In this document: positions 34,491-46,100 of the stretch, in pieces
How the letters are laid out: every line of letters begins with the position of its first letter
How positions within the stretch are numbered: position 1 is the stretch's first letter
Assembly (NCBI RefSeq): GCF_002776525.5
Contig: NC_045440.1
Coordinates: forward strand, 161,948-225,947
Source: Piliocolobus tephrosceles
Lineage: Eukaryota > Chordata > Mammalia > Primates > Cercopithecidae
Direction of reading: 5' to 3'
DNA: 64,000 nt
Notes under the pieces: model-generated
Database searches by the model: none
What the model saw: only the letters and a program-made list of their open reading frames with translations
Told to the model about the DNA's origin: nothing
Translations under genes and position numbers: made by a program

Positions 34491-36360
34491 ATCTCCCCCT
34501 CTTTTTTCTCTTTTTGTTTGTCTTTGTAATTTGCTGACCTTCTGTATCAGCAAATTTATTTATCTCTCTTAGTTGTGTACCTGCTCTAGTTTTTGTTTTG
34601 TACATGTCATGAGTCTTACATAAAATACCTTATAGTTTTAATAGACTAAAACTGATAGCAACTTAACTTCAGTCACATACAAAATCTTTAGACTTTTACC
34701 CTCCTCCATTTATATTTTTTAATTTCACAATTTACATTTTTGTATTTTGTACTCCCTAACAACTTACTATAGGTTCTACTATAGGTTGTTGTGACTTTTA
34801 ACCTTTACAATAAGAATATATATAATTTACAAAGCACCATAACAGTATTGAAATATTCTGGATTTGACCTTTACCTTTTTTTACCTTTATCAGTGAATTT
34901 TACACTTTCATATGTTTGTATGTCAATAATTAGCATCCTTTGATTTCCATTTGAAAAGCTTCCTTAACAATTTCTTATAAGGCAGTTCTAGTGGTGATGA
35001 ATCTCCTCAGTGTTTGCTTGTCTAGGAAAGACATTATTTCTCCTTCATTTCTGAAATATAGCTTTCCTGGATATAGCATTCTTGACTGACATTATTTTTT
35101 CAAAATGGACTGAAAGCTTAAATATAAAACCTGAGGCTGAAAAACTACTAGAAGAAAACATAGGGGAAAGACTACATGATGTTGGACATTTTAAGTTCTA
35201 ACCCCAAAAGCACAAACAATGCAAGCAAAAATGGACAAATTTGATTATAATAAAAAAAAAAAGCTTATGCACACCAAAGAAAACAATCAGAATAAAGAGA
35301 CAATCTACAGATTGGGAGAAAATATTTGCAAGCCATACATCTGATAAGGAGTTAATAGACAAAATTTATAAGTAACTCAAACAACTCTACAGAAAGAAAA
35401 CAAATAGTCCAATTAAAGAATGGGCAATGGAGATAAATAGACACTTCTCAAAAGAAGACACACAAATGACCAACAAATATACAAAAAAAAAGTTCAACAT
35501 CACTAATCATTAGGGAAATGGAACTTAAAACCACAGTGAGATATCATCTCACACCTGCTAGAACGGCTATTACCAAAAAGAGGAAACATAACAGGTGTTG
35601 GAGAGGATATGTAGAAAAGGGAACACTTGTACACTGTTGTTAGGAATGTAAATTAGTGTAGCCATTATGGAAAACTTACAAGTTTCTCAACAAAAATAAA
35701 AATAAAATTACATATGATCTAGCAATCTCAAGTCTGGGTATTTACTGAAAAGTCTTGAAATTTGTATATTGAAGAGATGCCTGCATTCCCATGTTCATTG
35801 CAGCACTTTTTGCAATAGTCAAGTTTTGGAATCAACCTAAGTGTCTATCAACAGATGAATGGATAAAGAAAATATAGTGTGTATACACAGTAGAATACTA
35901 TTCTACCTTAAAGAAAATAAACTTTTTTATTTGCAGCAACAAAGATGGAATTGGAGAACATTATGCCAAGTGAAATAAGCCTGGCACAGGAAGACAAATA
36001 CTACTACATGTTTCACTTATTTGTGGAATCTAAAACAGTCAAACTCAAATAAGCAGAGAGTAGAACAGTGGTTACCAGAGGCTGGGGAGGGTAAAGGGAT
36101 GAGGATATGATGGTCAAACAGTACAAAGCCTCAACTGGACAGTAAAATAAGGTTTCTTTAAGATATGCTGCGCAGCATGGTGACTATAGTAAAAAATGTA
36201 TTATACATTTCAAAATTGCCAAGAGAATACATTTCAACCATTCTCAAGACAAAAAAATAATGATTTTAGGTGATTGGTATGTTAATTACTTTGATTTAAT
36301 TATTCCACATTGAATTCATAAATCACAACATCACTTTGTACCCAACAAAGACAACTATAA
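34491..36360 (+). mobile_element. 5'-inverted (twin-primed) old L1
   Basis: The left part, to about 35095, reads as L1 on the minus strand (AACAATTTCTTATAAGGCAG, TGTTTGCTTGTCTAGG). The right part reads as ORF2 end and 3' UTR on the + strand (AAAATGGACTGAAAGC, GGGCAATGGAGATAAATAGAC, TGGTTACCAGAGGCTGGGGA). An inverted 5' piece followed by a sense 3' piece is the product expected of twin priming. Confidence 0.7.
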
Positions 36361-36379
36361 TTTATCAATTTATAATTAA

Positions 36380-36885
36380 TAATTTGTTAATAAATAAGAT
36401 AACAGGCAAAATATTTGAGCACACATTTCACCAAAGAAAATATGTGAATGGACATAAACACATGAAAAGATTATCAGAATCATTAGTCATTAGTGAAATT
36501 CAAATTAAAGCCACAGTGAGAAGCCACTTAACACACACTAGAATAACTACAATAAAAATGACCAGTGATAAAATATGTCCATGAAGATGTGGCTAAATCA
36601 GGGCACTTTACAATGCTGATGGAAATATAAAATAGTATCACTACTTTGGAAAATAATTTGGCCTTTTCTTAAAACTGATAAATATGAATATATCATGCAA
36701 TTTAATAATACTATTCTTAGGTTTCTATCCCATATATTAGTATATGGATAAACAAAATGTACTATATCTATACAGAGAAATACTATTGTGTAATAAAAAA
36801 GAACAAATACGAATACATGATACATCATGGATGAACTTCCATAACATTAATGCTGCATGAAAAAAGCCAGTGAATGAGTTGATAA
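36380..36885 (+). mobile_element. ancient L1 ORF2 fragment
   Basis: Diverged sense ORF2 C-terminal phrases such as GAATGGACATAAACACATG, ACTAGAATAACTACAATAAA and ACATCATGGATGAACTTCC. Confidence 0.65.
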
Positions 36886-36889
36886 ATAA

Positions 36890-37072
36890 CCTCCACACTC
36901 CTAGTCTTCAGATTAAAATGTAGCCCCAGCCGACAACTTTGTCTGCAACCTCAAGAGACTTTTAACCAAAAGCACCCGGTTAAGCTTCATCCCACAGAAA
37001 CTATGTGATAATCAGTTTGTTTTAAGTCACTACTTTTTGGAATATCTTCTTATGCAACAATAACTAATACAC
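36890..37072 (+). mobile_element. MLT1-type LTR fragment
   Basis: CCACAGAAACTATGTGATAA through TGTTTTAAGTCACTA to CAACAATAACTAATACA is the conserved 3' part of MLT1 LTRs. Confidence 0.65.
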
Positions 37073-37180
37073 TACCCTTGCGAAATTTCTATATTGTGCT
37101 TATTCTGTTTCATAAAATGTGTTGAGCAACCACCTAGCTCAATCTATAATCTCAATTACTCTTAAGAAATAGGAATTATC

Positions 37181-37440
37181 ACACTTTGGGAGGCGGAGGC
37201 AGGCGGATCATGAGGTCAGGAGACCGACACTATCCTGGCTAACATGGTGAAACCCCGTCTCTACTAAAAAATACAAAAAAAAACTAGCCGGGTTTGGTGG
37301 CGGGCGCCTGTAGTCCCAGCTACTGGGGAGGCTGAGGCAGGAGAAAGGTGTGAACCGAGAGGCGGAGCTTGCACTGAGCCGAGATGGTGCCACTGCACTC
37401 CAGCCTGGGCGACAGAGCGAGACTCCCTCTCAAAAAAACA
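37181..37440 (+). mobile_element. Alu, 5'-truncated
   Basis: Begins ACACTTTGGGAGGCGG, missing about 40 bases. A perfect 17-bp duplication AAGAAATAGGAATTATC lies at 37164-37180 and 37441-37457. Confidence 0.96.
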
Positions 37441-37529
37441 AAGAAATAGGAATTATCTATTCCTTCAGGATTGTACATAAAATCTTGCTAGTTCTAGCAC
37501 CTTTTGGATGTAAAAGGATAGAACATTAA

Positions 37530-38200
37530 CTACTTGTAAGTTTGTTTTGGCCAATATTGTTAATTTATATTTCCCTAAAAGTGTCCATTTCATTCACATA
37601 TTTAGAATATGGGGTTTAAAGTATTCTATCATGATTTCAAAGCTCTTCTCTATCTGTAGTTTATGTTCCTTTTCTTCCCTGTATTATTGTTTTTTCTCTT
37701 TTTCTCATCCTGTTTTCCTAAGGCTCATCTAATGTATGAATCTTCCCATAAACTACCTAGTGGTCTTACTAAATAACTCTACAATGTTTCTTGCTTTGTT
37801 TTGTTTCTTATTTAATTTTTGTGTGATATTATTTTTGTTTACTGCCTCCTATTTTGTTTCAGATTTTTCTTCTTTTTATTTTGTTACTTATTTCGATTCT
37901 TCAGTTGAGCACTAAGCTGCTTTCATACTTTCATGAATTCTAGTAAATGTCTTGAAGACCATAAATGTCCCTTTTTATACCACTTTGGCTCCATTCCACA
38001 GGATTTCATTTATAGTGCTTTGCATTTTTTGAGATCTAATTATTTTGTATTCATTTCTATGTATGCCTTAGCCCAAGTGTTATGTAAGAATGTGTTGTGT
38101 TTTAATATCTCTGTGTATGAATTTGGGAATATATATTATTGTTATTGATTTCTGATATTAGCAACTTGCTGCAGGGAACATGACCTTTTTGATATCAATT
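37530..38200 (-). mobile_element. ancient L1 ORF2 fragment
   Basis: Antisense L1M phrases: CATTTATAGTGCTTTGCATT, TTCCACAGGATTTCATTTAT and others. Highly diverged. Confidence 0.5.
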
Positions 38201-38742
38201 TTATTTTAGAATTTATTCAATAATCATGGAAAGCCTCTCCGAGATGGTGACACAGGAACAAACACTGAACGAAATAGGGTGGCAGAGTTTCCACAGAAAT
38301 ATCTTAGAAAAGAATAATCCTTGCAATGGTAATAGTAAAAACAGAGGCTATGAGGTAGAAATGGGTTTGAAGTGTTTATGGAAGAGCAAGAAAACTAATT
38401 ATGTGTGGAACAGAATGAAAAGAGGGAACAGTAGCAGGAAAAAAAAGATTGGAGAAATATTCAGCAACCAAATCAGGTAGGACATTGTGTGCCATGTAAA
38501 GAGATTGGATTTTTTTCTATGTAGATTTTTTTAAAACGTAATTAGATTTTCAATATGGAAATAATTTGACTTAATTTGCATTTTTAAAACATATCTCTGG
38601 TGTCTGAACATAAATCAGAGTGTGCAAAGCTCTCGTAGAAGCATAGAGACAAATTAGAGGGCTCTCTCCAGAGACACTAGTGAGTTGGACAATGGTGCAA
38701 TGACGGAGGAGGTGAACAAAGGTTGGATTTAAGACACATTTT
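38201..38742. other. unassigned spacer
   Basis: An 84-codon frame at 38226-38480 (lysine and asparagine rich, no motif) is probably chance or an old repeat. Confidence 0.35.
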
Positions 38743-39013
38743 AGGCTGGGCCCAGTGGCTCACACCTGTAATCCCCGCACTTTGGGAGGCCAAGGCAGGC
38801 AGATCGTCTGAGGGCAGGAGTTTGAGAACAGCCTGACCAACATGGTGAAACCCCGTCTCTACAAAAAAGTACAAAAATTAGCTGAGAATTGGTCGCTGGC
38901 ACCTGTAATCCCAGTTACTCGGGAGGCTGAGACACAAGAATCGCTCGAACCTGGGAAGCAGAGTTTGCAGCGAGCAGAGATCGCACCACTGTACTCCAAC
39001 CTAGGTGACAGAG
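38743..39013 (+). mobile_element. Alu without A-tail
   Basis: GGCTGGGCCCAGTGGCTCAC to CCAACCTAGGTGACAGAGG, where it stops abruptly. Confidence 0.93.
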
Positions 39014-40434
39014 GATATTTTAAAGATAGAGCTGGGCTTGCTAATGGGTTGTAATTATGAAATGAGAGAATCAAAGGTATCCCCAGAGTTTTTGTCTGTT
39101 TTTGGTTTTTAACCTAAACAACTAGGTACATGAGCCCATCACTGAGAGAGCAAGACTAAGGGCAGTGTAAGTATTAACAGAGAAAGTGGTATGAATCACA
39201 AATTCATTCTGGAATTCTTGAGGTGCTTATTAGACATTCAAAAGTAGATGTCAAGTAAATAGTTGAATTTTTTTATTCTGAAGCTTAGGGGGAACGTCCA
39301 GGCTAGAGCTAATACTTCATTTACACAGAGAGAGACAGCAATCTTGTGCCAATATGCTTCTCATAGCTATGAAGAGAATCTACAGACTTGATCAACTCGA
39401 GTGCAGAAAGAGAAGAAAAAAATTGCCTCCTAACAACTGGTGGAATGATTTTACTCATTTCGTTTGACTTTATGTCTGTCATTTATTTTTACCTCACTTT
39501 TTATCTTTTTCTCTTATTTTGCTGGTTGAACAAAGTTATTATCCATTTTTTACCTGTATTGGAAAATAGTCTATCCTAAGATTCTCCTTTCAATTAACAA
39601 CATATCGAACTAACGGTTTCTCTCACTCCATATAAATTAAGCACACCTGCAACTCCAGCAGCCACTCGGGTCAGGAGACCTAACCAGAAATTGATTTGGA
39701 AATAGTAGAGAAGCCCCTTGGGACAATCTCATAACATTTAAATAGTGAAAGTATAAACACAAAACAATGAAACAATGAAAGGATAATTACATAAGTATAT
39801 TATGAAATATCCATGATATGGAATATTATACAGAAAGTAAAAATTACTGTTTTGGAGTTTTTGAAAATAGCATAAGAAAACATTTACAATAAAGCAATTA
39901 TTGTAAATAATTGCTATAGGTGAATATTAAATAAAGCTATAGGTGAATCGCAAGAATAAGAGAGAGAGACATTTAATGGAAAGTAAATAAACTAAAATAG
40001 TAATGATCTTTTAAGTGATCAAGTGATGTGTTATATCCATTATCATGATAATCTTACTTTTTCCAATTTTTAAATGAAATAATATTTAGGAATCAATAAA
40101 AAGAAAATATACATATAGGATATAGGCATACATGTGTTTGTCTACTCTTATACAGAGAAAAACTTGTTGAGTGATTTCGTAAAACTATATTCAATGGAAA
40201 GCTGAGGGAAGATGTAAGCCACATGTGGGGTAAGAAGTGAATGAAAGATAAAGTGAAAATGAAGCATAGAGACTATGATATTCCTGAGGGGGAAAGGGAA
40301 AATCTAGGGCATTCGTTAAAAAAACAAACTAAATACAAGAAAGACAATTTTGTGTTTTGTTTTTAACATGGCAGGAACTTGAGGATATTGATAGACTTAA
40401 AGTAAGGAAAACAATGGATTTAGAAAGCTGACAG
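39014..40434. other. intergenic, unassigned
   Basis: 1.4 kb of AT-rich unique sequence. No gene or named repeat was recognised. Confidence 0.45.
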
Positions 40435-40730
40435 CAGTCAGGCATGTAGCTCACTCCTGTAATCCCAGCACTTTGGGAGGCAGAGGCAGGCGGATCACTT
40501 GAGGCCATGAGTTCAAGAACAGCCTGGCCAACATGGTGAAACCCCATCTCTACTAAAAATACAAAAATTAGCTGGGTGTGGTGGCTCAAGCCTGTAATCC
40601 CAGCTACGCAGAAGACTGAGGCAGGAGGTTCACTTGAACCTGAAGGTGGAGGTTGCAGTGAGCTGAGATCATACCACTGCCCTCCAGCCTGGGCGACAGA
40701 GTGAGACTTTGTCTCAAATAAATAAATAAG
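40435..40730 (+). mobile_element. Alu
   Basis: AGTCAGGCATGTAGCTCAC through a typical two-arm Alu to an AAATAAATAAATAAG tail. Confidence 0.93.
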
Positions 40731-41236
40731 AAAAAGAAAACCATCAGCAACAAGAAGAAAAACAGATAATGCATCAAAGTCCCCAAAGCTGTCAGTACTG
40801 CTGAAGGCAGGGAAGGAAGGTAAACAATGAATACTTGGTTATAAATTTTTTATTGAGAATCTGTTGCCTTCCTGGAGAGCTATGTGCAATAAAACGCAAT
40901 AATTTCTGGGTCAAATTTAACTATCTAATGGTAAATTGCCTTCTTTCTTCTTCTACTGTGACAACTTACATTTGATAGCTTGATGGCTATCTGATTTTCT
41001 TCTTGGTGTTCTTTTAAGGAAAGGCATTTGTCAAAGTACTTTGTCTTTCTTTGCTGAAGCCCTCTGCAATCTAAGTCATCTTTCAATGCTCATCTGGCAC
41101 CTACTGGTCCACCCCCAGAATGCAGTGAACCTTCCTCTGCCCCTTCTTTGATATCCCTGATTGCCAGCCCATGAATGACACAATGTTCTTGGGCTTCCTG
41201 GGCAGGATTCCAAGCCTGCCTCCTGGTTCCAAATCT
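40731..41236. other. intergenic, unassigned
   Basis: No gene or repeat recognised. Confidence 0.4.
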
Positions 41237-41317
41237 ATTAGGTTAGTGCAAATGTAATTGCAATGTTTGCCGTTTAAAGTAATGGCAAAAACCGCAATTA
41301 CGTTTGCACCAACCTCT
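41237..41317. mobile_element. MADE1 mariner-derived MITE, miR-548-type hairpin
   Basis: About 80 bp: TTAGGTTAGTGCAAATGTAA at left and ATTACGTTTGCACCAACC at right form a near-perfect palindrome around GTTTAAAGTAA. MADE1 elements are the source of the primate miR-548 family. The right arm contains CAAAAACCGCAATTACGTTT, one base from a miR-548 3p form as I remember it. Confidence 0.93.
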
Positions 41318-42040
41318 ATCAGGCTGGCAAACAAATGTTCACAGAAAATATCAAGCAGTGAAAATTCTGCCCTTAGTGTTCCATAAAGGATTTCAATTAT
41401 TTGTTCTCATAAATTGTATTGCTTTGTAGTGTAAACTGTACTTCCAAAGCTTTTCCTCATGATCAAGAAAGAAAGAATTCTCAGATAGGTGAGAAAAATC
41501 AGTAAATTCTGGATTCTTGATCAGAGATGCTAATGATCTTAGGCCATTCTGGTTTCAGTAAATGGAACAGTCAGCAATAACCAGCACAATGACCCTAAGA
41601 TCCCTCTTTGAGTTTCTAGGGTGCTGGCAGAGGCTTGTGCACAGGCACCGCTGTCCCAGCAACTCAGAAGAAAGGACTTGAATGGAGGTTTAGGGAAAAA
41701 AATCCCCAGAGCTTTCATGCCCCTCCTTGGCCCTCCTTAGGCTAAGACTTGTGAAGTTTGCCTCTTCCAAGACCTCCCCATCCCTGACTCAACTTAAGAT
41801 GTCATTTTCAAAGTCTCTAAAGGCAGGGAGGACCTGCTGAAATAATGTAACCACATGTCCCATTCACTAACACTCTGAAGTATTATAGAAGTAGCACCCA
41901 GAAGAAGCCATGGCAGAAAGAGAACTTCCTTCTTGGTACTGAGAAAAGTTACTTCACCTGTAGTGAGACCATCTAGAAAGGAATGAAGGTCAAGACCAGG
42001 AATGTGCATGTACTTTGCAGTTTCTGAAGTTGATATTCTG
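41318..42040. other. intergenic, unassigned
   Basis: Unique sequence without a convincing frame. Confidence 0.4.
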
Positions 42041-42340
42041 ACCGGACGTGGTGGCTCACCCCTGTAATCCCAGCACTTTGGGAGGCTGAGGTGGGCGGAT
42101 CACTTGAGGCCAGGAGTTTGAGACCAGCCTGGCCAACATGGTAAGACCCTATTGCTACTAAAGATACAAAAATTAGCCAGGCATGGAGGCATGTGCCTGT
42201 AATCCCAGCTACTCGGGAGGCTGACACAGGAGAATAGCTCGAACCTGGGAGGCAGAGGTTGCAGTGAGCCAAGATCGCACCACTGCACTCCAGCCTGGGT
42301 GACAGTGTGAGGCTCTGTTTCTAAATAAATAAATAAATAA
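42041..42340 (+). mobile_element. Alu
   Basis: ACCGGACGTGGTGGCTCACC to an AAATAAATAAATAAATAAA tail. Confidence 0.95.
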
Positions 42341-43131
42341 AGTTTACTCATACCCTCTTTAAGCATTCCCTAGGGCACGCAAAGTATTCTGGTGTTTATG
42401 TTCATTTCCTTAGTGTCTAAGAGGTAATTTGTGCCTCTTTGTCAGAAATATGCTCATGTTGCATTGCCATTGCTTTGCATATATTATTTGCTTTCCGAAA
42501 TGTATTATAGCTTCTCTAAGGCCCACTCTTCTTTAATTCTTCTCATATTACATATAACTGATGTGAAAACAATTTGTGTTGACTTAGATTTCAATATAAA
42601 AATGAGTTGATCTCGTTCAGTTGATTGGACAGAAAGATAATCAAATAAAAGCTTTTCTGTATCTCACTAGTCTGTTTATAATTTAAATTTAATTACATTG
42701 CTTAAGCATGCTAATGCACAGTGCCAAAAATATTAATAAATAAGCATGCTGTTGTATCACATGCTTGTTCCTATTATCAGAAAAATAAAATGAATGTTTT
42801 TCCTCTATAACTGCTTCCTTAATTTTTACAGTTCCTCCAGAACGCATAAGACAATGCTGATATTTCAATAGAGTCTCTTTCCTGCCTTTGTCATGGCTGT
42901 GCTTTCTACTACATTTGCACACACCCTGTTGACATTTGATAAATGTACTTTAAATGACTGATAGTCGTGACGATTGCATGCTGTCTCCTGATATTGAAAC
43001 ACAGAAATGTTCTTGCTCCTGAAAGGTTCAATAATCACTCAGCAACTCACTTCTTCAGAGGACTAAATGTACACAGAAGTTCTTTTCATCTCAGCTACTG
43101 ATTCTCTCTAAACTGCTTTACCTATTCAACC
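42341..43131 (+). other. DEFB131 5' flank and 5' UTR
   Basis: AT-rich unique sequence up to the ATG. No convincing TATA box was seen at a suitable distance. Confidence 0.5.
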
Positions 43132-43189
43132 ATGAGGGTCTTGTTTTTGATCTTTGGAGTCCTTTACTTGCTGTCCACAGTTCCTCCAG
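43132..43189 (+). CDS. DEFB131: DEFB131 exon 1 coding part
   Basis: 58 coding bases for the signal peptide, starting at an ATG in 'caaccatgag'. Donor GTAAG starts at 43190. Confidence 0.94.
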
Positions 43190-46100
43190 GTAAGACAGAA
43201 ACTTTTTATTCTAAAGTTCTAAAAATGTAAGTAAAAGAAAATGCAAGGTCTTTCAAGAGTGAAAATAAATTAAGCACGGGCAGATTTTACTGTACCAAGA
43301 AGGCTGCTCAGAGGATTGAAGAGTTGATGCTAAAGACGTCAATAAGGTGGTTCCCTGCAGTGACTGAACCTATGATAAACTCACTTGAGGCTGGGCACAG
43401 TGGTTCATGTCTATAATCCCAGCACTGGGGGATTTTGAGGTGGGTGGATCCCTTGAGCTCAGGAGTCCTAGACCAGCCCCTCAGGGGCAACAGAATGAAA
43501 TCCTATCTCTACAAAAACAAAAATACAAAAAATTAGCCAGGTGTTAGTGGCACGTGCCTGTGGTTCTGGCTACTCAGGAAGCTTAGGCAGGAGGATCACT
43601 TGAGCCTGGGAGGTCAAGGCTGCGTTCAGCTTAGGTCATGCTGCTGCACACCAACCTGGGCAACAGAGTGAGATCCTGTCTCAAAAAAATAATAATAATA
43701 ATAAATAAACTTACTTGAGAGTTGTGTTTGATCAAAAGATGGTGAGAGTATGCACACAGAACACAGGAAATTTAAAGAATTGGAAAAATGAAAAGCGAAT
43801 GATGACTAGAAGAAGAGCTAGAGGTGAAGAGGTGGGTGCCCCACCGCAATCCTTGGTTCACGGGACACTTTCACCACTGATCCAGGCAAGGACTTGGTCT
43901 CTGTGTTCCTTTAAAGTTGAATAAAACTCATATGATATGATTTAATGTATATGGAAATTACTTTTTGTATGGTAAGAGTTAAGATTCCACCTTAATTTTT
44001 AGCCACATAATTAGCCAATTATATATAAACATATTTATTAAATAATCAAGATGACTTTCCCAAATTAATTTTAAAATTCATCAATACTCCATAATAAAAA
44101 TATATTAAACTGTGGTTTATACCTGAGATTTAGATTACTGGTTGACTTATTTATCATTTCTGAAGCACATTTTAAAACTTCAGAATTCAAGATTCCCTCA
44201 TTTATTTAATACCTCATGATTCAAGATTTCCTTATTTATATAATTACAAATAATTATGCCTTTCCTCCACAAATGTTAGTGGGTTTTTTATATTTTTATT
44301 GAGATACAATTTACCATAAAATTCATTCCCTTAAAGTGTTCTATTCAGTGGGTATCAGTGAATTCTTAAAATTGTGCACCCCTCACCACTATCTAATTCC
44401 AGAATATTTTTATAACCCCAAGAAGAAATCTCTCTTCCTCCACTCACCTCACCACTATCTAATTCCAGAATATTTTTATAACCCCAGGAAGAAATCTCTC
44501 CTCCTCCCAGTCCCTAGCAGCCACTGATCTGATTTTTGTCTCTATGTATATTCCTATTCTGGACATTTACTATGAACAGAATCATAAATATGTGATCCTT
44601 CATGTCTGTCTGCTTTCGTTTAGCATAATGTTTTCAGGATTCATCCATGTTGTGGCATATATTCATACTTCATTCCTTCATTCAGTGGTCATCAGTATAT
44701 CCCATTTTAAGAATCCACTGATACTCACTAAATGGAACACTCTAAAGGAATGACTTTTATAGTAAATTATATCTCAATAAAAATGTAAAACACCACCAAC
44801 ATTCATGGAGGAAAAGTATAATTACGTATAATTATATATATGATGAAATTGAAATAAATATTAAATTGTGCTCTGAGGTAATAGTGCTTCAGAAAAGATA
44901 AATAAGTCAATTGATAATCTAAATCTCTGGTATAAACCACAGATTAATATGTATTTATTATAAAGTATTGGTGGATTTTAAAATTAATTTGGGAAAGTTA
45001 GATTGATTATTGGTGTTGATAAAAAAAATTTCATCATATAGATTATTTAGCATATGGACTGTAATGATCCATTGTGTTTCTTTTATATCAGTTGTCATGT
45101 CTCCTGTTTTATTTCTGATTTTATTTATTTGGCATTCTCTCTTTTGTTCTTGGTTAGTCTAGCTACCAGTTTATACAGTCCGTTTATCTCTTCCAAAAAC
45201 CATCTTTTTGTTTCATTGATTCTTTGCATTTTTTTAATCTGTAATTCACTTAGTTCTGCTCTGATTTTTATTATTTCTTTCCTTCTCCTAAGTTTCATTT
45301 TTTCTTGTTTTTCTGGTTCCTTGAGGTGCATAGTAGCTTGTTTATAATCTTACTATGTGCTTGCAGTAGGCATTTATTGCTATAAAATTTTCTCTTAGCA
45401 CTGTTTTTGTTGTATTCCATAGGTTTTGGTATGTTGTGTTTCCATTTGCATTTATTTCAAGAACATTTGTTATTTTCTTCTTAGTTTTATCATTGACTCC
45501 ATGGTTGTTCAGAAGCACGTTGTTTAATTTCCATGTTATCTGTACAGTTTCCAAAGTTCTTCCTAGTATTCATTTCTAGTTCTATTCCATTTTTGTCTAG
45601 AATATACTTGATATAATGTTGATTTTTCAAAATTTGTTGAAACTTGTTTTGTGTCTATGGTTTCCTGGAGAATGGTCTATCCTGGAGAATGTTCTATGTG
45701 ATGATAAGAATGTGTATGCCACAGCTATTGGATGAAATGTTCTGTAAATGTCTGTTAAGTCTATTTGATCTGAGGTACAGATTAAATTCGATGATTATTT
45801 GTTAACTTTCTACCTAGATGATCTGTCCAATGCTGAAAATGGGGTGTTGAAGTCCTCAGTTATTATTATATTGAGGTCTATCTCTCTCTTTAGCGCTAAT
45901 GACATTTTTAATATATCTAAGTATTCCACTAGTGGGTACATATATATACATATTCGGAATTTTTGTATCCTCTTGCTGAATTGGCCCTTTTATCATTATA
46001 TGATGGCCTTCTTTGTCTCTTTTTATGTTTTTTCACTTAAAGTCAATTTTGTCCAATATAAATATAGATGTATTAGGCCATTCTTGCATTGCTATAGGGT

